Shown: piece after piece, positions 21,234 through 31,554 of the stretch
Layout of the letters: each line of letters opens with the position of its first letter
How positions within the stretch are numbered: position 1 is the stretch's first letter
From: Steinernema hermaphroditum
Lineage: Eukaryota; Nematoda; Chromadorea; Rhabditida; Steinernematidae
Assembly: GCA_030435675.1 (NCBI GenBank)
Contig: CM059621.1
Span: 13,144,001-13,208,000 of the forward strand
Length of the DNA stretch: 64,000 nucleotides
Direction: 5' to 3'
Position numbers and translations under genes: made by a program
Notes under the pieces: generated by a model
What the model was told of the DNA's origin: nothing
Seen by the model: the letters and a program-made list of their open reading frames with translations, nothing else
The model's database searches: none

Positions 21234-21275
21234 CCGAACTGTACGATTTATTTTAGTCCAACTGATCTATTCCCG
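21234..21275 (-). promoter_or_regulatory. Conserved 42-bp upstream box, copy b (divergent promoter)
   Basis: Reverse-complement match to 18788-18829. It lies between divergently transcribed copies 5 and 6 and could serve both. Confidence 0.55.
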
Positions 21276-21412
21276 TTGTGCTTTTGCCAAAAGATGTCGA
21301 GACGGAAGCTAAAGCTTTAAATATATCGTAGGTTATTTTTACACCGTGCTTCTCGAAATGCACAGGAATCATACCATAAAATGAACCCTTTGGGCAATCA
21401 AACCACTCGACA

Positions 21413-21675
21413 TGGGCCGCCTCGTCCACTTCGTCCTGCTTCTCCTCATCTCCTTCGCCTTCGTCTCCGCGGTGACCCAAAACATCGCCCACCTCCGGAC
21501 GCTCTCTGAAAGTGTAAGTAACAATCCGATATTCTAAGCTCTCATCGCATATGTTTCAAAGGGATGTGAAACGACGGACGAACTCCCATGTTGTTACAAT
21601 GGAGAAGCGGTAGAATATTATACCGGCGATGGAAATGTATATTGCAGGCTGCCTGTGTATGTCTACGGTGAATGA
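21413..21675 (+). CDS. Diverged DYVYG-family member with cysteines (copy 6)
   Basis: Exon 1 (21413-21514) is a clear relative of the MAR-type genes (MGRLVHFVLLLLISFAFVSA then TQN). A GTAAGT donor then leads to a second exon (21562-21675) giving GCETTDELPCCYNG and later a single Cys, ending VYVYGE-stop. Four cysteines replace the usual spacer and the KR site is lost, but the C-terminal YVYGE is kept. The acceptor TTTCAAAG is weak, so the join needs RNA support. It may be a new disulfide-bonded derivative. Confidence 0.55.
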
Positions 21676-22906
21676 AACAGTCTCCACATGACAATAAACG
21701 CGATAAACATGAGCAGAATACATAGTCATCAGAAGTATTAACATCGGGAGACATTTCAAATGCGAAGACATCTACTAAGGATAAGACCTATGCAAGTTTT
21801 GAGTTCTGGCTTTTGACTTTTCTGACAAAACTCGACTCAAAAAGCACTGTCCATGCCGGACAGTTCCCTACTCTCCAACAGAGGGCGAAGAAGTATTTAT
21901 CAGCTCCAGTAACGTCAGTCGGAAACGGGAGGCTCTTCTCCACGGCTTCACTCTTCGAAGGTCGACGACACCCAAAAATCTCCAAAATCCGGTACTTCCA
22001 AAGACAAACACGCCGCTGGAAGGCTTTGCTGAACAAACGAGTTTTACTGTACTTCTGTTACACAAACGTCACAAACTGCTTTATGTTTTGAGTTTTGACC
22101 TTAGAATTTTTAGTTTGGCACAGCGCTGCTAGGGACGCACCTTAGGAAAACATTAAAATCTGATGTTCGCGATTTTAGTGCCAAGAAGAGATGAAATATG
22201 TGTTCAAATCCGATCATGTTACTATCATACTAACAAGTCAAAAACACTCATTTTTTATTCAGATCGATGACGATCGATTTTATTCCCTCGACGTCTTCTT
22301 GTGGCATAATTATAATTTCTAATTTGTGCCATCGCTTAGCCAGGCATTTCTTGTGCTCTATGCAGTTACTTAATAAGCAGTTCCTTAGGACTGTATGCTA
22401 CTGAAGGGTGAAAACCTAGCTTCTGACAATTTTTCTTGAATTTTCTTAAGGCCCCGAAAGAATGATGCAAGCCGCGCGAAGAATGTAATTCAAAAGCATC
22501 AAATCACAGATGTACATAATCAGTTCGATCCAATTCGCTTCATAATTGCAACGGCATCCCAAAAACCAAAGTTCATATATTCTATACAAAATCTTGCATT
22601 TAATCAGGTGCCATTGTCCAAAGCTCTGTTGTGGGCATCTCGATGTTTCGCATTCTGTGCGTTCTGATCGTGCGGCGTGCCTAATTTCTTCTTTTAAGCG
22701 CGTCGTAATAAGATGCGACTGAATCATCCACCCTCGCTCGCCACACAGGTGCCAATATCCCATTTGGCGCTAATGTATACGACGCAAAGTGATCGCATCA
22801 ATTCAGCCTTCGGACGGCGCCTTCCGATGACTTCGTCGTCGCGCGAAGCGCTTTTGTGAAATCGATCTGTTTTACACGCCGGAGTTGTCGGGGACTGGGC
22901 CGCCGA
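21676..22906. other. Interval with no supported gene
   Basis: Overlapping short frames on both strands around 21790-22090 could hide a gene, but neither is convincing. No repeat recognised. Confidence 0.35.
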
Positions 22907-23151
22907 ATGTTTTTCTCCGTCTTTATCGTCGGACTCATCGCCGTCTTCGTCCTCTTCCTGCTCGTAGTCGTGATGTGGATGTGGACGAATAGTGAGGAGA
23001 GGCTCGTCTACGACGACGAGGACATTCCGGAGATCTACAGAAACGTTGGTGTCTATGTGATTACTGTAGAACATCGAGTTCCATTCAGCAAATACCGACG
23101 TACGAACAACTTCGAGATCAGCGGGAACAAGTCTTCCTGGGCCTTCCCTAG
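22907..23151 (+). CDS. Small single-pass membrane protein, 66 residues
   Basis: Exons 22907-23044 and 23089-23151 with a 44-base intron (GTTGGT donor, TTCAG acceptor), phase 0. It starts MFFSVFIVGLIAVFVLFLLV, a strong membrane helix, followed by an acidic stretch (YDDEDIPEIYRN) and a charged end (YEQLRDQREQVFLGLP). An upstream GTG-started extension exists but is less likely. Function unknown. Confidence 0.5.
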
Positions 23152-23432
23152 ACAATCACTTTTCTGTGTCGCCTGTATGTATACTAAGTGTGATCATAAA
23201 CTTGCAAAAATGGCCGCTGTTTTGATACAGCTGACTGCTACAGTCATTATCAGTGTTAGAACAATAACTCGTTCAAAACATTTATGGGTGAGTAAAGATG
23301 AACAATCATCGAATGCATTCGGCGTCCCTCATTATAGCCTGCGATTTCTAAAGAATAACTGAATTATGGAATCTGATTTATTGTATTATTTTGTATTACT
23401 GCAAAGAACTCATATTTCCACATTTACTTAAA

Positions 23433-23633
23433 TTATTCTCCGTAGACGTAATCTCTCTTGACGGCGACCTTCTCGTTCGAGAAACGATTCTTCGGGAGGC
23501 TTTGAGGGAGTGCTTCGGCCTTCTCGATGGGTCCTTTGGAGGGCGTCGGGAGGTTAACGTTGTTTTGGGTCGCCGCGGAGACGAAGGCGAAGGAGACGAG
23601 CAGAAGAAGGACGAAGTGGACGAGGCGGGCCAT
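23433..23633 (-). CDS. DYVYG-family secreted peptide precursor (copy 7, DYVYGE)
   Basis: 66 residues, single exon, almost the same as copy 5 (FSNEK instead of FSEEK). It has the conserved box at 23699-23740 and a GATATAAAAG TATA box upstream. It is head-to-head with copy 8, with 257 bases between start codons. It ends VKRDYVYGE. Confidence 0.78.
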   Translation of the reverse strand: MARLVHFVLLLLVSFAFVSAATQNNVNLPTPSKGPIEKAEALPQSLPKNRFSNEKVAVKRDYVYGE

Positions 23634-23698
23634 GTCGAGTGGTTTGATTGCTAGAGCCCAAATGATGCTTTTATATCGTGCAAAGGGTCTATTTCTAG

Positions 23699-23740
23699 CC
23701 GAACTGTACGATTTATTTTAGTCCATCCGTTCTATTCCCG
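23699..23740 (-). promoter_or_regulatory. Conserved 42-bp upstream box, copy c
   Basis: Near-identical to copies a and b, between divergent copies 7 and 8. Confidence 0.55.
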
Positions 23741-23890
23741 TTGATCTTTTGCTAAAACAAGGAACGAACTATTCTCGCGGAATGGCTAAAATAGATCATG
23801 TTGTTTCTCATACTTCCGTAAAGTAACTAAAATAGCATCCATTGATAACATAAAAGGGGCCTTTGGCCACTAACGATCAAACCACTTGTC

Positions 23891-24091
23891 ATGGCCCGCG
23901 TCGTCCACTTCGTCCTTCTTCTGCTCGTCTCCTTCGCCTTCGTCTCCGCGGCGACCCAAAACAACATCAACCTCCCGACGCCCTCCAAAGGACCCATCGA
24001 GAAGGCCGAAGCACTCCCTCAGAGCCTCCCGAAGAATCGCTTCTCGGAGGAGAAGGTCGCCGTCAAGAGAGATTACGTCTACGGGAAGTAG
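23891..24091 (+). CDS. DYVYG-family secreted peptide precursor (copy 8, ending DYVYGK)
   Basis: 66 residues, single exon: MARVVHFVLLLLVSFAFVSA leader, the same spacer as copies 4, 5 and 7, then VKRDYVYGK-stop. The final Lys could be trimmed by a carboxypeptidase to expose Gly for amidation, making this the MAR-type copy that best fits amidated DYVY. A TATA-like ATAAAAG is about 40 bases upstream. Confidence 0.78.
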   Translation: MARVVHFVLLLLVSFAFVSAATQNNINLPTPSKGPIEKAEALPQSLPKNRFSEEKVAVKRDYVYGK

Positions 24092-24513
24092 TAAGATATA
24101 AAATTGTGGATTTAACAAATAAAATTTTACTGATCACCTCTTACAAAAGTTGTAAAGTAAAAATTCCGGAATTCATCCTTCGGTTAAATGGTTAAAGATG
24201 GTTAAAACCTTGTTGTGGTATCTTAGTTATTCTCCCTTTAGAGGAGTGGTTTCACTTGAAAACCGGTTTTCGTACCTGCTGCTCTGATCTTAGATCTTAC
24301 AAACTCAAATCATAGATCGTTCCCCCTTTTATCTGCTTTCCGTTTTCTGTCCGCGAACATAAATTGTGTGCTGTTTGCGCACACTGTGATAGGTCCACTC
24401 TTCTCTACTCTGTACTATACTCCCACTTATCGCATCGATTTTGGTCTTTTGTTGTCGCTGACAAGGTCGTTCGCGACTAGGAAAGTCAGCTTGTTTCACT
24501 TCCTCTTCCCGTC
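24092..24513. other. Non-coding interval before the acyltransferase gene
   Basis: AATAAAATTTTAC at 24118 is a likely polyadenylation signal for copy 8. The remainder is the upstream region of the next gene. Confidence 0.4.
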
Positions 24514-25794
24514 ATGGCGTTCGAGGTGGACCCGCAGGACTTCCAGTCCACTCTTCCCTCGCTGAGAGTCTTTCCGAACTTCTTGAGCATCTACGGGACG
24601 GTGAAACTCTTTGTGAACAAAACGATCGACGACTGCGAAGTGCGACTCTTCGGGTACCCGAAGGAAAAGCCCACACTTTGGATCGCCTACAAAAACAATA
24701 AGTACGGAACGTAAGTCTTGTATCAGCAGGCCGAGAATGAAGATGCAATGAACTGCAGATCCTTCGTGTTGGCCGGGACGACATCGGAAGATGAGTCGAT
24801 GTACAGAGATGCGGTGTATTCTATCCTCCCTTACATCAAGGAGAGTCTCGAGTCGAAACGAAGCTTTGAAGTCGTCGCGGTCAAGACCATAATGGATCAT
24901 GTGGGTTTCACCGTTGGGTGCCAATTGCGGTCACTTTTACCTGAGTAATAGCAAAATCGTGATTCGTCAGGGACAAGAATCGGAAAAGGGACAGCTAATT
25001 TCTGAACCACATGCTAAGCTACCAAAACTATAGGGCTCGCTTAAAGTATCTAGGCATGAAACTAAGTTGAGCTATATACGAACACGTGGCCACGATTTTG
25101 TCGCACTGATGATTTTGTTAATAACGATATTTGAATGACAATTCTTTGGGTGAGATGTTTTACCTTTCATCCCTCAATGCCCACCACAAACAACATCACT
25201 CCTGCATTTTCTTTTTAGGTGCGCACTTTCCTGCAAACCTTCAAACACCCGATGTTCTCCACTCTCGACGAACCCAACTCCAAATTCTACATAAACGAGG
25301 AGAAGAGCAGGAAACTGGTCAAAACCAAAATCGAACTCCCCGAAGGCTTCGAATTCGTGTCGATGGACGAGAGCCACGCTCAGGTCCTCCTCGATACGAT
25401 GCCCTACGCGAGCCCCAGCGATCTGGAGATGGTCAAATCCCGCTTGGCCAACATGCCGGCAGCTGCAGTGCGTCATGTGGCGTCGGGAAAGATCGCGGCT
25501 TTCGAGTACAATGACGGCTATGGGTCCATCTCCCATCTCTACACGTTTCCCGAGTTTCGACGCATGGGGCTGGGAGGCGCTGTCGAGTTGAAGCTCTGTC
25601 AGGCGAACTACGAGCAGTTAGGCATTCTGCCCCACAAGGCTGTCTCTCGGAATAGACCCAATGTGATGGGAATGTCCGAGCGGTCGCCGTGGTGGGAGTA
25701 CCAGCTGGACGGCCGAGGGGAACCGGAACTCAGCTACTATGTGATATTCTCGACGGAAGACACGGGAAAGATCTTGATTTTCGATGGACAGTGA
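24514..25794 (+). CDS. GNAT-fold acyltransferase, glycine N-acyltransferase-like
   Basis: Exons 24514-24710, 24759-24900 and 25219-25794 give about 304 residues. The C-terminal half has the FR47/GNAT signature, HLYTFPEFRRMGLGGAVELKL (the R-R-x-G-x-G acetyl-CoA-binding loop, around residues 225-245), and VSRNRPNVMGMSERSPWWEY further on, as in glycine N-acyltransferase-like proteins of worms. The N-terminal half matches the variable GLYAT-type domain. Expected reaction: acyl transfer from acyl-CoA to an amino group, for example glycine in detoxification; the substrate is not deducible. The 48-base first intron is needed because the obvious nearby AG would leave an intron of only 19 bases. Confidence 0.8.
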
Positions 25795-27128
25795 TGAATA
25801 AATCTTGAAACATGTTATCAGAGTACACTCATAAGATTGAATGAAAGTCCAATGACGATATTTGACGGCACTTTGTCGAAACAAACAGCACTTGTAGTTT
25901 TCTATACATTTCGGAAAATACTTCCTGATCTTAGAACACACTTAAGATTGGACGTTAGAACTTTCCCAGTTACGTATGTGTGTCCTTCAGTTTATGGGAT
26001 CCACTTCATGTGAGTCAAAAAATACAAACAAAATGTTAAATATTAAACGTCTTTCGGTTTCATAGTGTACTCTATCGTAATCTGCCTTATTTTAATTGCC
26101 TTAGTGAGCTCTCAGTGCATTACTCTTGAAGTCCCATTTGCCTTTCTTATGCTCTCATACTCATGGACAATCGCCCGCGTTGTTTTAAGTGTCCATTTAT
26201 AATCTGTACTGGTATGAGATGGGATACTTTAGATTAGCTCAATTCATAACGAATAAAGATATGTATCCCATAACAGCATGGACATGGCTACTCGTCATCC
26301 TCTGATCAGATCATATTGATACATCGACTATTCTCCCATCAAAACGCTAAAAACAACCAAAATTCTTACTAAAAACTCACAGATTAGCCATTCTACGACG
26401 ACTTATCTAGCTTTTCATCCAAGAATTGGTCCATTTCTAAGTGAGATCCCGCTTACCTCAAATTCTTGAAAACTCTATTGATTCGATTTCCCTAACAAAG
26501 GAACGGTCGAAAGTGGTACGCGCTGATCGAGATGAGCCCAGTGCCAAACGATGGCCTCGTTAGTGTTCTGCGTAGAACTGAAACCAAAGCTCGATAAGTC
26601 GACGTAGGATAGCTAATCTGTGATTGCATTTCGCGTTTTGGTGGATGAATAACCGACGTGTTTCTACATCGATCTGATCAGAGGATCACTAGCTGACCTT
26701 GTTGTTCAAGTATTCATATTCCTAGAGCGAAACAAAAGCCCAAAAAATTCGCTCAGAATCTCTATAGACTGCGCCTTCTAAATGCTTTGGATAACAGTAG
26801 TAGGTAGCTCTGGTCAACATATAAACCGGGTATTCTCACTCATTCTTGAGCTAGTTCGAGCGTATACACTCACTAAGGCCTACCGTTTCTCACTCAGCTC
26901 GATCGGCACAGCTGCCTAAATCCTAGTGAGTAATAGCTTACATGTCGTTCGATTGGTACATTTCCCCGATGGATGAAATTGTTACTCTTTTGTTAGTTAG
27001 CTGAAATTTTTGGTTATAACCCCCATTTTTCAGAGTTGGCTGCGGAAAAGTACCCATTCAGAAATTGTCGACTTATACCTGCCCTCCCCTACGACTGTTT
27101 TTGCTACTCCAGGCGTCGCAAGAACATC
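25795..27128. other. Non-coding interval with a foldback element
   Basis: No coding frame. It holds the inverted-repeat element at 26297-26688. 26800-27128 is AT/CT-rich upstream sequence of the receptor gene. Confidence 0.4.
26297..26688. mobile_element. Foldback/MITE-like element with about 105-120-bp inverted arms
   Basis: The left arm (26297-26416) and right arm (26585-26688) are inverted copies. The outer 16 bases, ATCCTCTGATCAGATC and its complement, are perfect. Inside, the match resumes at CACAGATTAGC and continues through GACTTATC and AGCTTT. There is no coding frame. Target duplication is not clear. Confidence 0.65.
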
Positions 27129-28547
27129 ATGGATATCGCCTGGAAGACGATCCTAGGAGTCGTCATTTTCGTTTCATCGGCATTATTCTTTTTTATACAT
27201 GTGTTCATCGTAACTGTAAGTGCGCGAGTGAGTGAAAGTCCTGTGAACGAAGCTTTAGATAATTATTGCGTTGAAAAAATACGCAGAAGACACGACCCAC
27301 ATCATCATCGCTCACATTTCGATAGCGGCCGCCATCCAGCTATTCTGCTTGAGGTACTCGGGACTGGTTATGGTAGCAGAATCTGAGCTGTGGAATGTTC
27401 TTAATAAGGTTTGTTTTCTTAGAAAGATTTCGAAACACGGCAATTTTGATAGGACACTCTCTTTCTGCTTGCAAATGGTGCCTATACATTGTATGTAGAA
27501 GTGTTGAAAGATACCACTTTGATAGTATGCCAATGACATCCTCAAGGTGCAGCATTGAAGTATACCTTTTCTAGTGATCATTGGGTAGAAAGAGCAGGAG
27601 TAATAGGAGTTCTTATGGATGAGAGTTGACCTTGAAATGCAGCTTATATCGAAGCAAGTAGCTAGAAGATTGACATGTATTTCTGGACTGTCCGATAGTA
27701 CAGTCCGATAGCAACTTCAAAGAAGGGAAAACGAGAATTGCGAGAAAAGTGAACAAAGAGTGCCTAGTAAACACTCGGTGTTAAACTCACTCACATAACC
27801 CGACATCACCTAATCGTCGACCCCTTCCCTAGATCCTCGGCGCAATCGACATGCACGTCTACACAACGATGTACCTTCTTCTGCTGGTTCTCGCCGTGAA
27901 CAGGCTCGCGATTTTCACGGATTCGGCCTCTCTATCGGAACTCAAACGCAAACCCGCCACATATGTAATCTTTTGTGGCCATTCTTGTGACCTCCAGGTC
28001 TTTAGATAATGATCTTGCTGTCCTGGCTGTTGGGTGGATACTTCTCGTCTATTCTCATGACGCCTCTGTCGAGCTACACTTTCTCGTACGATAGCCTCGA
28101 ATGGCAGTTCGAAGAGAACGACCTCTTCACCTTCTTCAACAGGAGCTACATCTCATTTGTCATTCCTCCGAGCATCGCCAGCCTCTTCCTGTACATGTGG
28201 ATCGGCTCTGTCATCTACAGGAAACGGAAACACGCGCACTTCGATACGCACTGCCGGCCCGAACTCAAATTCCTCCTCTTCAACGCCATCGTCTTCGGTA
28301 TGGAGACGACCGTTATCTGGATGAACGTCTTCCGAGAGAGGATTCTGCCTAGACCTCCGATTTCGGGGCTTATTCTCACTATCTACTGGATCTTCGAGTG
28401 CGGCTTACACGCAGTTGTGTTGCTGGTTCTGGACTCGTAAGTGGACTGATTCGGGACAAATCCTTTGAATGGCTGTTCAGAGGCCTTCGAAGGCGGATGT
28501 TGAGATACGTTCCTGTACACATGAGGGTTTCCACGACAACGAACTGA
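27129..28547 (+). CDS. Seven-transmembrane chemoreceptor-like protein
   Basis: Exons 27129-27215, 27259-27408, 27833-27964, 28006-28436 and 28481-28547 give about 288 residues. It is a clear paralogue of the receptor at 7995-9654: exon 2 and exon 3 lengths are identical, both end the penultimate exon in phase 2 after the last helix, and both share a W-I-x-E-C-G-x-H-A segment. The third helix has YLLLLVLAVNRLAIFT. It lacks the intron found in the other copy between CLMIWK and NSPEV. Probable sensory-neuron receptor; subfamily not assigned. Confidence 0.78.
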
Positions 28548-28845
28548 GATCGTGGATCATGGAGCGAGATTCATGTGTAAGAAGCAACTTCTGTAACTTC
28601 AAATGAAACGCTTAAAGCGTTGTTTTTCTTGAAAGTTTGTTCAATAGAAATGACTGAAAATATACAGTTCCGCACCGATTTGCCTGAATGACATGCGCTA
28701 CTGTGTTCTGCTTCCTGTCTTGTGTCTGCACGCCAATTGCGGTGTTGCCGCTCCACTGCAGACAGGTTCGGAATCTCTCCTGAGATGCTGTCTTCGCTCC
28801 TCATTCCTGGCTTTCGAGTTAGCGGCGAATGGTCGGATCGTCTCC

Positions 28846-30160
28846 ATGTGGCAGATGCTGACCGGAGTCGTCGGCTTACAGCTGCTACTGATGCTCTTCG
28901 TGTTGCTCTCTTCAGTCGTTTGCATAAGGCGTAGCTCCGGGAACGGTGATACGTCCCGACATAGTGCCGAGTCCGTAATTAGCTGCTCTGGAAAGCTGGA
29001 CAGGAGGAGCGGCAAAGTTTCCGCAAAGAGCAAGAAGAATTTCGCCGTGCCATCGTCTTTGCGAATTTCCCATCAAGACGGGTCGCCTTCCGCGAAGCTA
29101 GTCTTTAAAACGACCCCCTCGGGTGCCAACGATGCGAAGAACGCAATGCAAACGAGTGATCAGCAGCAGAGGCCGGTGAACACACCGAAGACTCAAACCG
29201 CGCCCTGGGATTTGCAGCGATCGCCGAAAAAGGTGGAAACTCAACCCTTCCCCTGGGATCTGCAGCCCAGGTCAACGCAGCCGACAAGTGGCGAAAGTCA
29301 GAGAAATGTTCCTCCACAAAAGAAGTCAGCAGCCGCAAAGATGAAAGCCGACCTGAATCTAGCAGCCCCAAATAACCCGCCAAGCCAGGATACGTGCAAC
29401 GCGAAGATGAAAGCCGACCTGAACCTACAACTTCAGAGCCTGGTAAGAGCAGATGATGGTTCTGATGAGTAAACAATAATCAACTCCTTTCAGAGAGTCA
29501 TAAAGCCGCGCCGGGCAAAAGCGAGTCGCGAACGTGTGGGGGAAATCCAGAAGAGTCTAGTAAGAAAAACAGAGGATGCAGCACTGATAAGCACTGATCA
29601 ACTCATTTTAGAAACAAAAGAAGGGTGCGCGTGCGAAAGGCAGTCGCGAACGTGTGGACGATACCCAAGAGAGCCAAGTGAGGAGAATTTAGGATATGAC
29701 AAGCGATGACCATCTCATTTCAGAAGCAGAAGAAAGGTTCTCGTACGAAAGCTAATCGCGAAGGTGTAGACAGCACCCAGGAGAGTCAGGTAAGGACAAC
29801 TGAAGATCGAATAAGTAAGGATCAGCTCATTTCAGAAACAAAAGAAAGGTGCGCGTGCGAAAGGAAGTCGCGAAGGTGTGGACAAAACCGAGGAGAGCCA
29901 GGTAACGTGAGCTGGGGATCCAATGAGTGGTGATCAACTCATTTTAGAGACTTAAGAAAGGTCGCCGTCCAAAAACCAGCCGCGAACCTGTAGAGAGCAC
30001 ACAGGACTCACATCAACCGAAGGAGTCCGCATCGTCAGATACGAAGAATTCCAACGTGGATGAGCACCAAGAATCGCTCGACGACAACACAATGGACGGA
30101 GTAAAGTCTATTGTAAAAGACGAAGTGCCATCCGACGTTGACAAAGAGGCTGCCAAGTAG
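28846..30160 (+). CDS. Membrane protein with five tandem duplicated 22-residue basic exons
   Basis: Exons 28846-29442, 29494-29559, 29612-29677, 29724-29789, 29836-29901 and 29948-30160 give about 357 residues. The N-terminus has one membrane helix (LQLLLMLFVLLSSVVC). The first exon has internal repeats (PWDLQ twice, AKMKADLNL twice). Four 66-base exons, all phase 0, then encode near-identical units of the form KQKKGARAKGSRE-x-V-D-x-TQESQ; the last exon starts with a fifth, diverged unit (RLKKGRRPKTSREPVESTQ). The introns are 44-52 bases and similar too. An upstream in-frame ATG at 28693 would add 51 residues. No family recognised. Confidence 0.7.
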
Positions 30161-30301
30161 CATGAGTCAGAAATGTTCTTTTAGTAAACACGATTGTATT
30201 CTCTTGATACACTGAGACAATGTACTCCACAGAAGCATATTCGATAACTTAAAATATGATAGGTTGACTGCAGAATAAAGCGCGGGAGGGCTACTAGTTG
30301 T

Positions 30302-31265
30302 TTACGTGCGTCTGAAGATAAGCATGTGGTTATTAGCCGGCATCGCGTGGACGTTTGTAAGCTCGAGTCGATGGTGCATGGCCTTCTAAAAATTACAGGT
30401 TGCGGATATCAATCAAAGTCGGTTCTCCTTACCGCTTTGAGATCAGCGATGTCGCGAAGCCCCCACTCGGCATCTTGTGCGCGCAGCGAGGCGTCGAAAT
30501 CAACGTTGCTCTGTGGCCGGCACTCTCCATCGACTTTATAAGGACCGTAGGTGATAAGAAGGCCTGTCCCCCGCTTCAGAATTAGACTTGAAGCCGAGAA
30601 AATGCCATCGACGGCGGCGTTGGAGCTGATGTGGATCATGTTGATGTTGAGGACGACGTCGACATCACTCGGAGTGAAGTCGGACGTTAGGTTCCAGAAG
30701 TCAGGCGGTTTTGTGATGTCAATGAAGAGGGGAGCGCGCAGGTTGGGTAGCTGAAAGCAGTGGAAATGTTTCTGCTCCTTCCAGAATTTCTCTCTCAAGT
30801 CTACGTCCCTCAGCTGTCTAGTCTAGGTCGGAGGAGACGAAAACAGAGATTAGAGACGAGATTCAGCAAAATGACATTTTTGGTTTCTACTGTCTAGTCG
30901 ATATCACTAGAAAATCGGACAGACACATGCATCATTAAACTGCCCGAAGCAGACAGCGTGAGACAGTGTTTGTCTACGTCTGCAACGATGATAAACCTAC
31001 GCGATATTTATCCACGTAGGCCACTATGCTGTGGATGCTCCTCGGATTGCGTTCACTGGGCTGGACGATCGCATTAGGGAAGTGCTGAGCGATGTGAAGG
31101 GCGTGTTGTCCTGTCCCAGAAGCGATCTCCAAAATCTGACTTCCAATTGCAAACAACATGACGCGGTCACCGTCTCACCTTCTTCCCTGGCGTCTGGTCA
31201 ACGTATTGTTTGAAAACGTCGAGGATAGGATTCTTGTTGCGTTCGGCAGCCGACGCAACGAGCAT
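30302..31265 (-). CDS. METTL26-like SAM-dependent methyltransferase (DUF938 family)
   Basis: Exons 31265-31179, 31135-31001, 30750-30433 and 30385-30302 give 207 residues, matching the family length of about 200. It starts MLVASAAERNKNPIL, has the SAM-binding motif LEIASGTGQHA (about residue 30), NINMIHIS, the family signature LLITYGPYKVDGECRPQSN, EWGLRD, and ends MPANNHMLIFRRT. All are hallmarks of C16orf13/METTL26. The substrate of this family is unknown to me. Its start is 289 bases from the TCTP stop on the same strand. Confidence 0.88.
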
Positions 31266-31554
31266 CTCTCCACAAGACACACCAAACCGACGTACTGCAC
31301 AATAGAGCCAGTTGCTGATCGCCACTGTAGTCGAATTTTCCACACAACAACCAGTTTATTTAAATCGATTTGCCACTAAACCCACGCAGTGCTAGTTTGC
31401 ACCAAACTATACGACGAGTAGCCGAGAGAAGGACACCCAGAGCACAAGGACTACGACGGGATCCACAATGTCAACATCATTTATTGGTCCAACAAAATAA
31501 ATTGTAAACAACAACCGTAGACAACGTATATCCAGACATATGTGAACCGGGAAA

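Noticed and set aside
21788..22091. Opposed open frames (82 and 92 residues)
   Set aside because: They cover the same bases on both strands and neither has a signal, domain or splice support.
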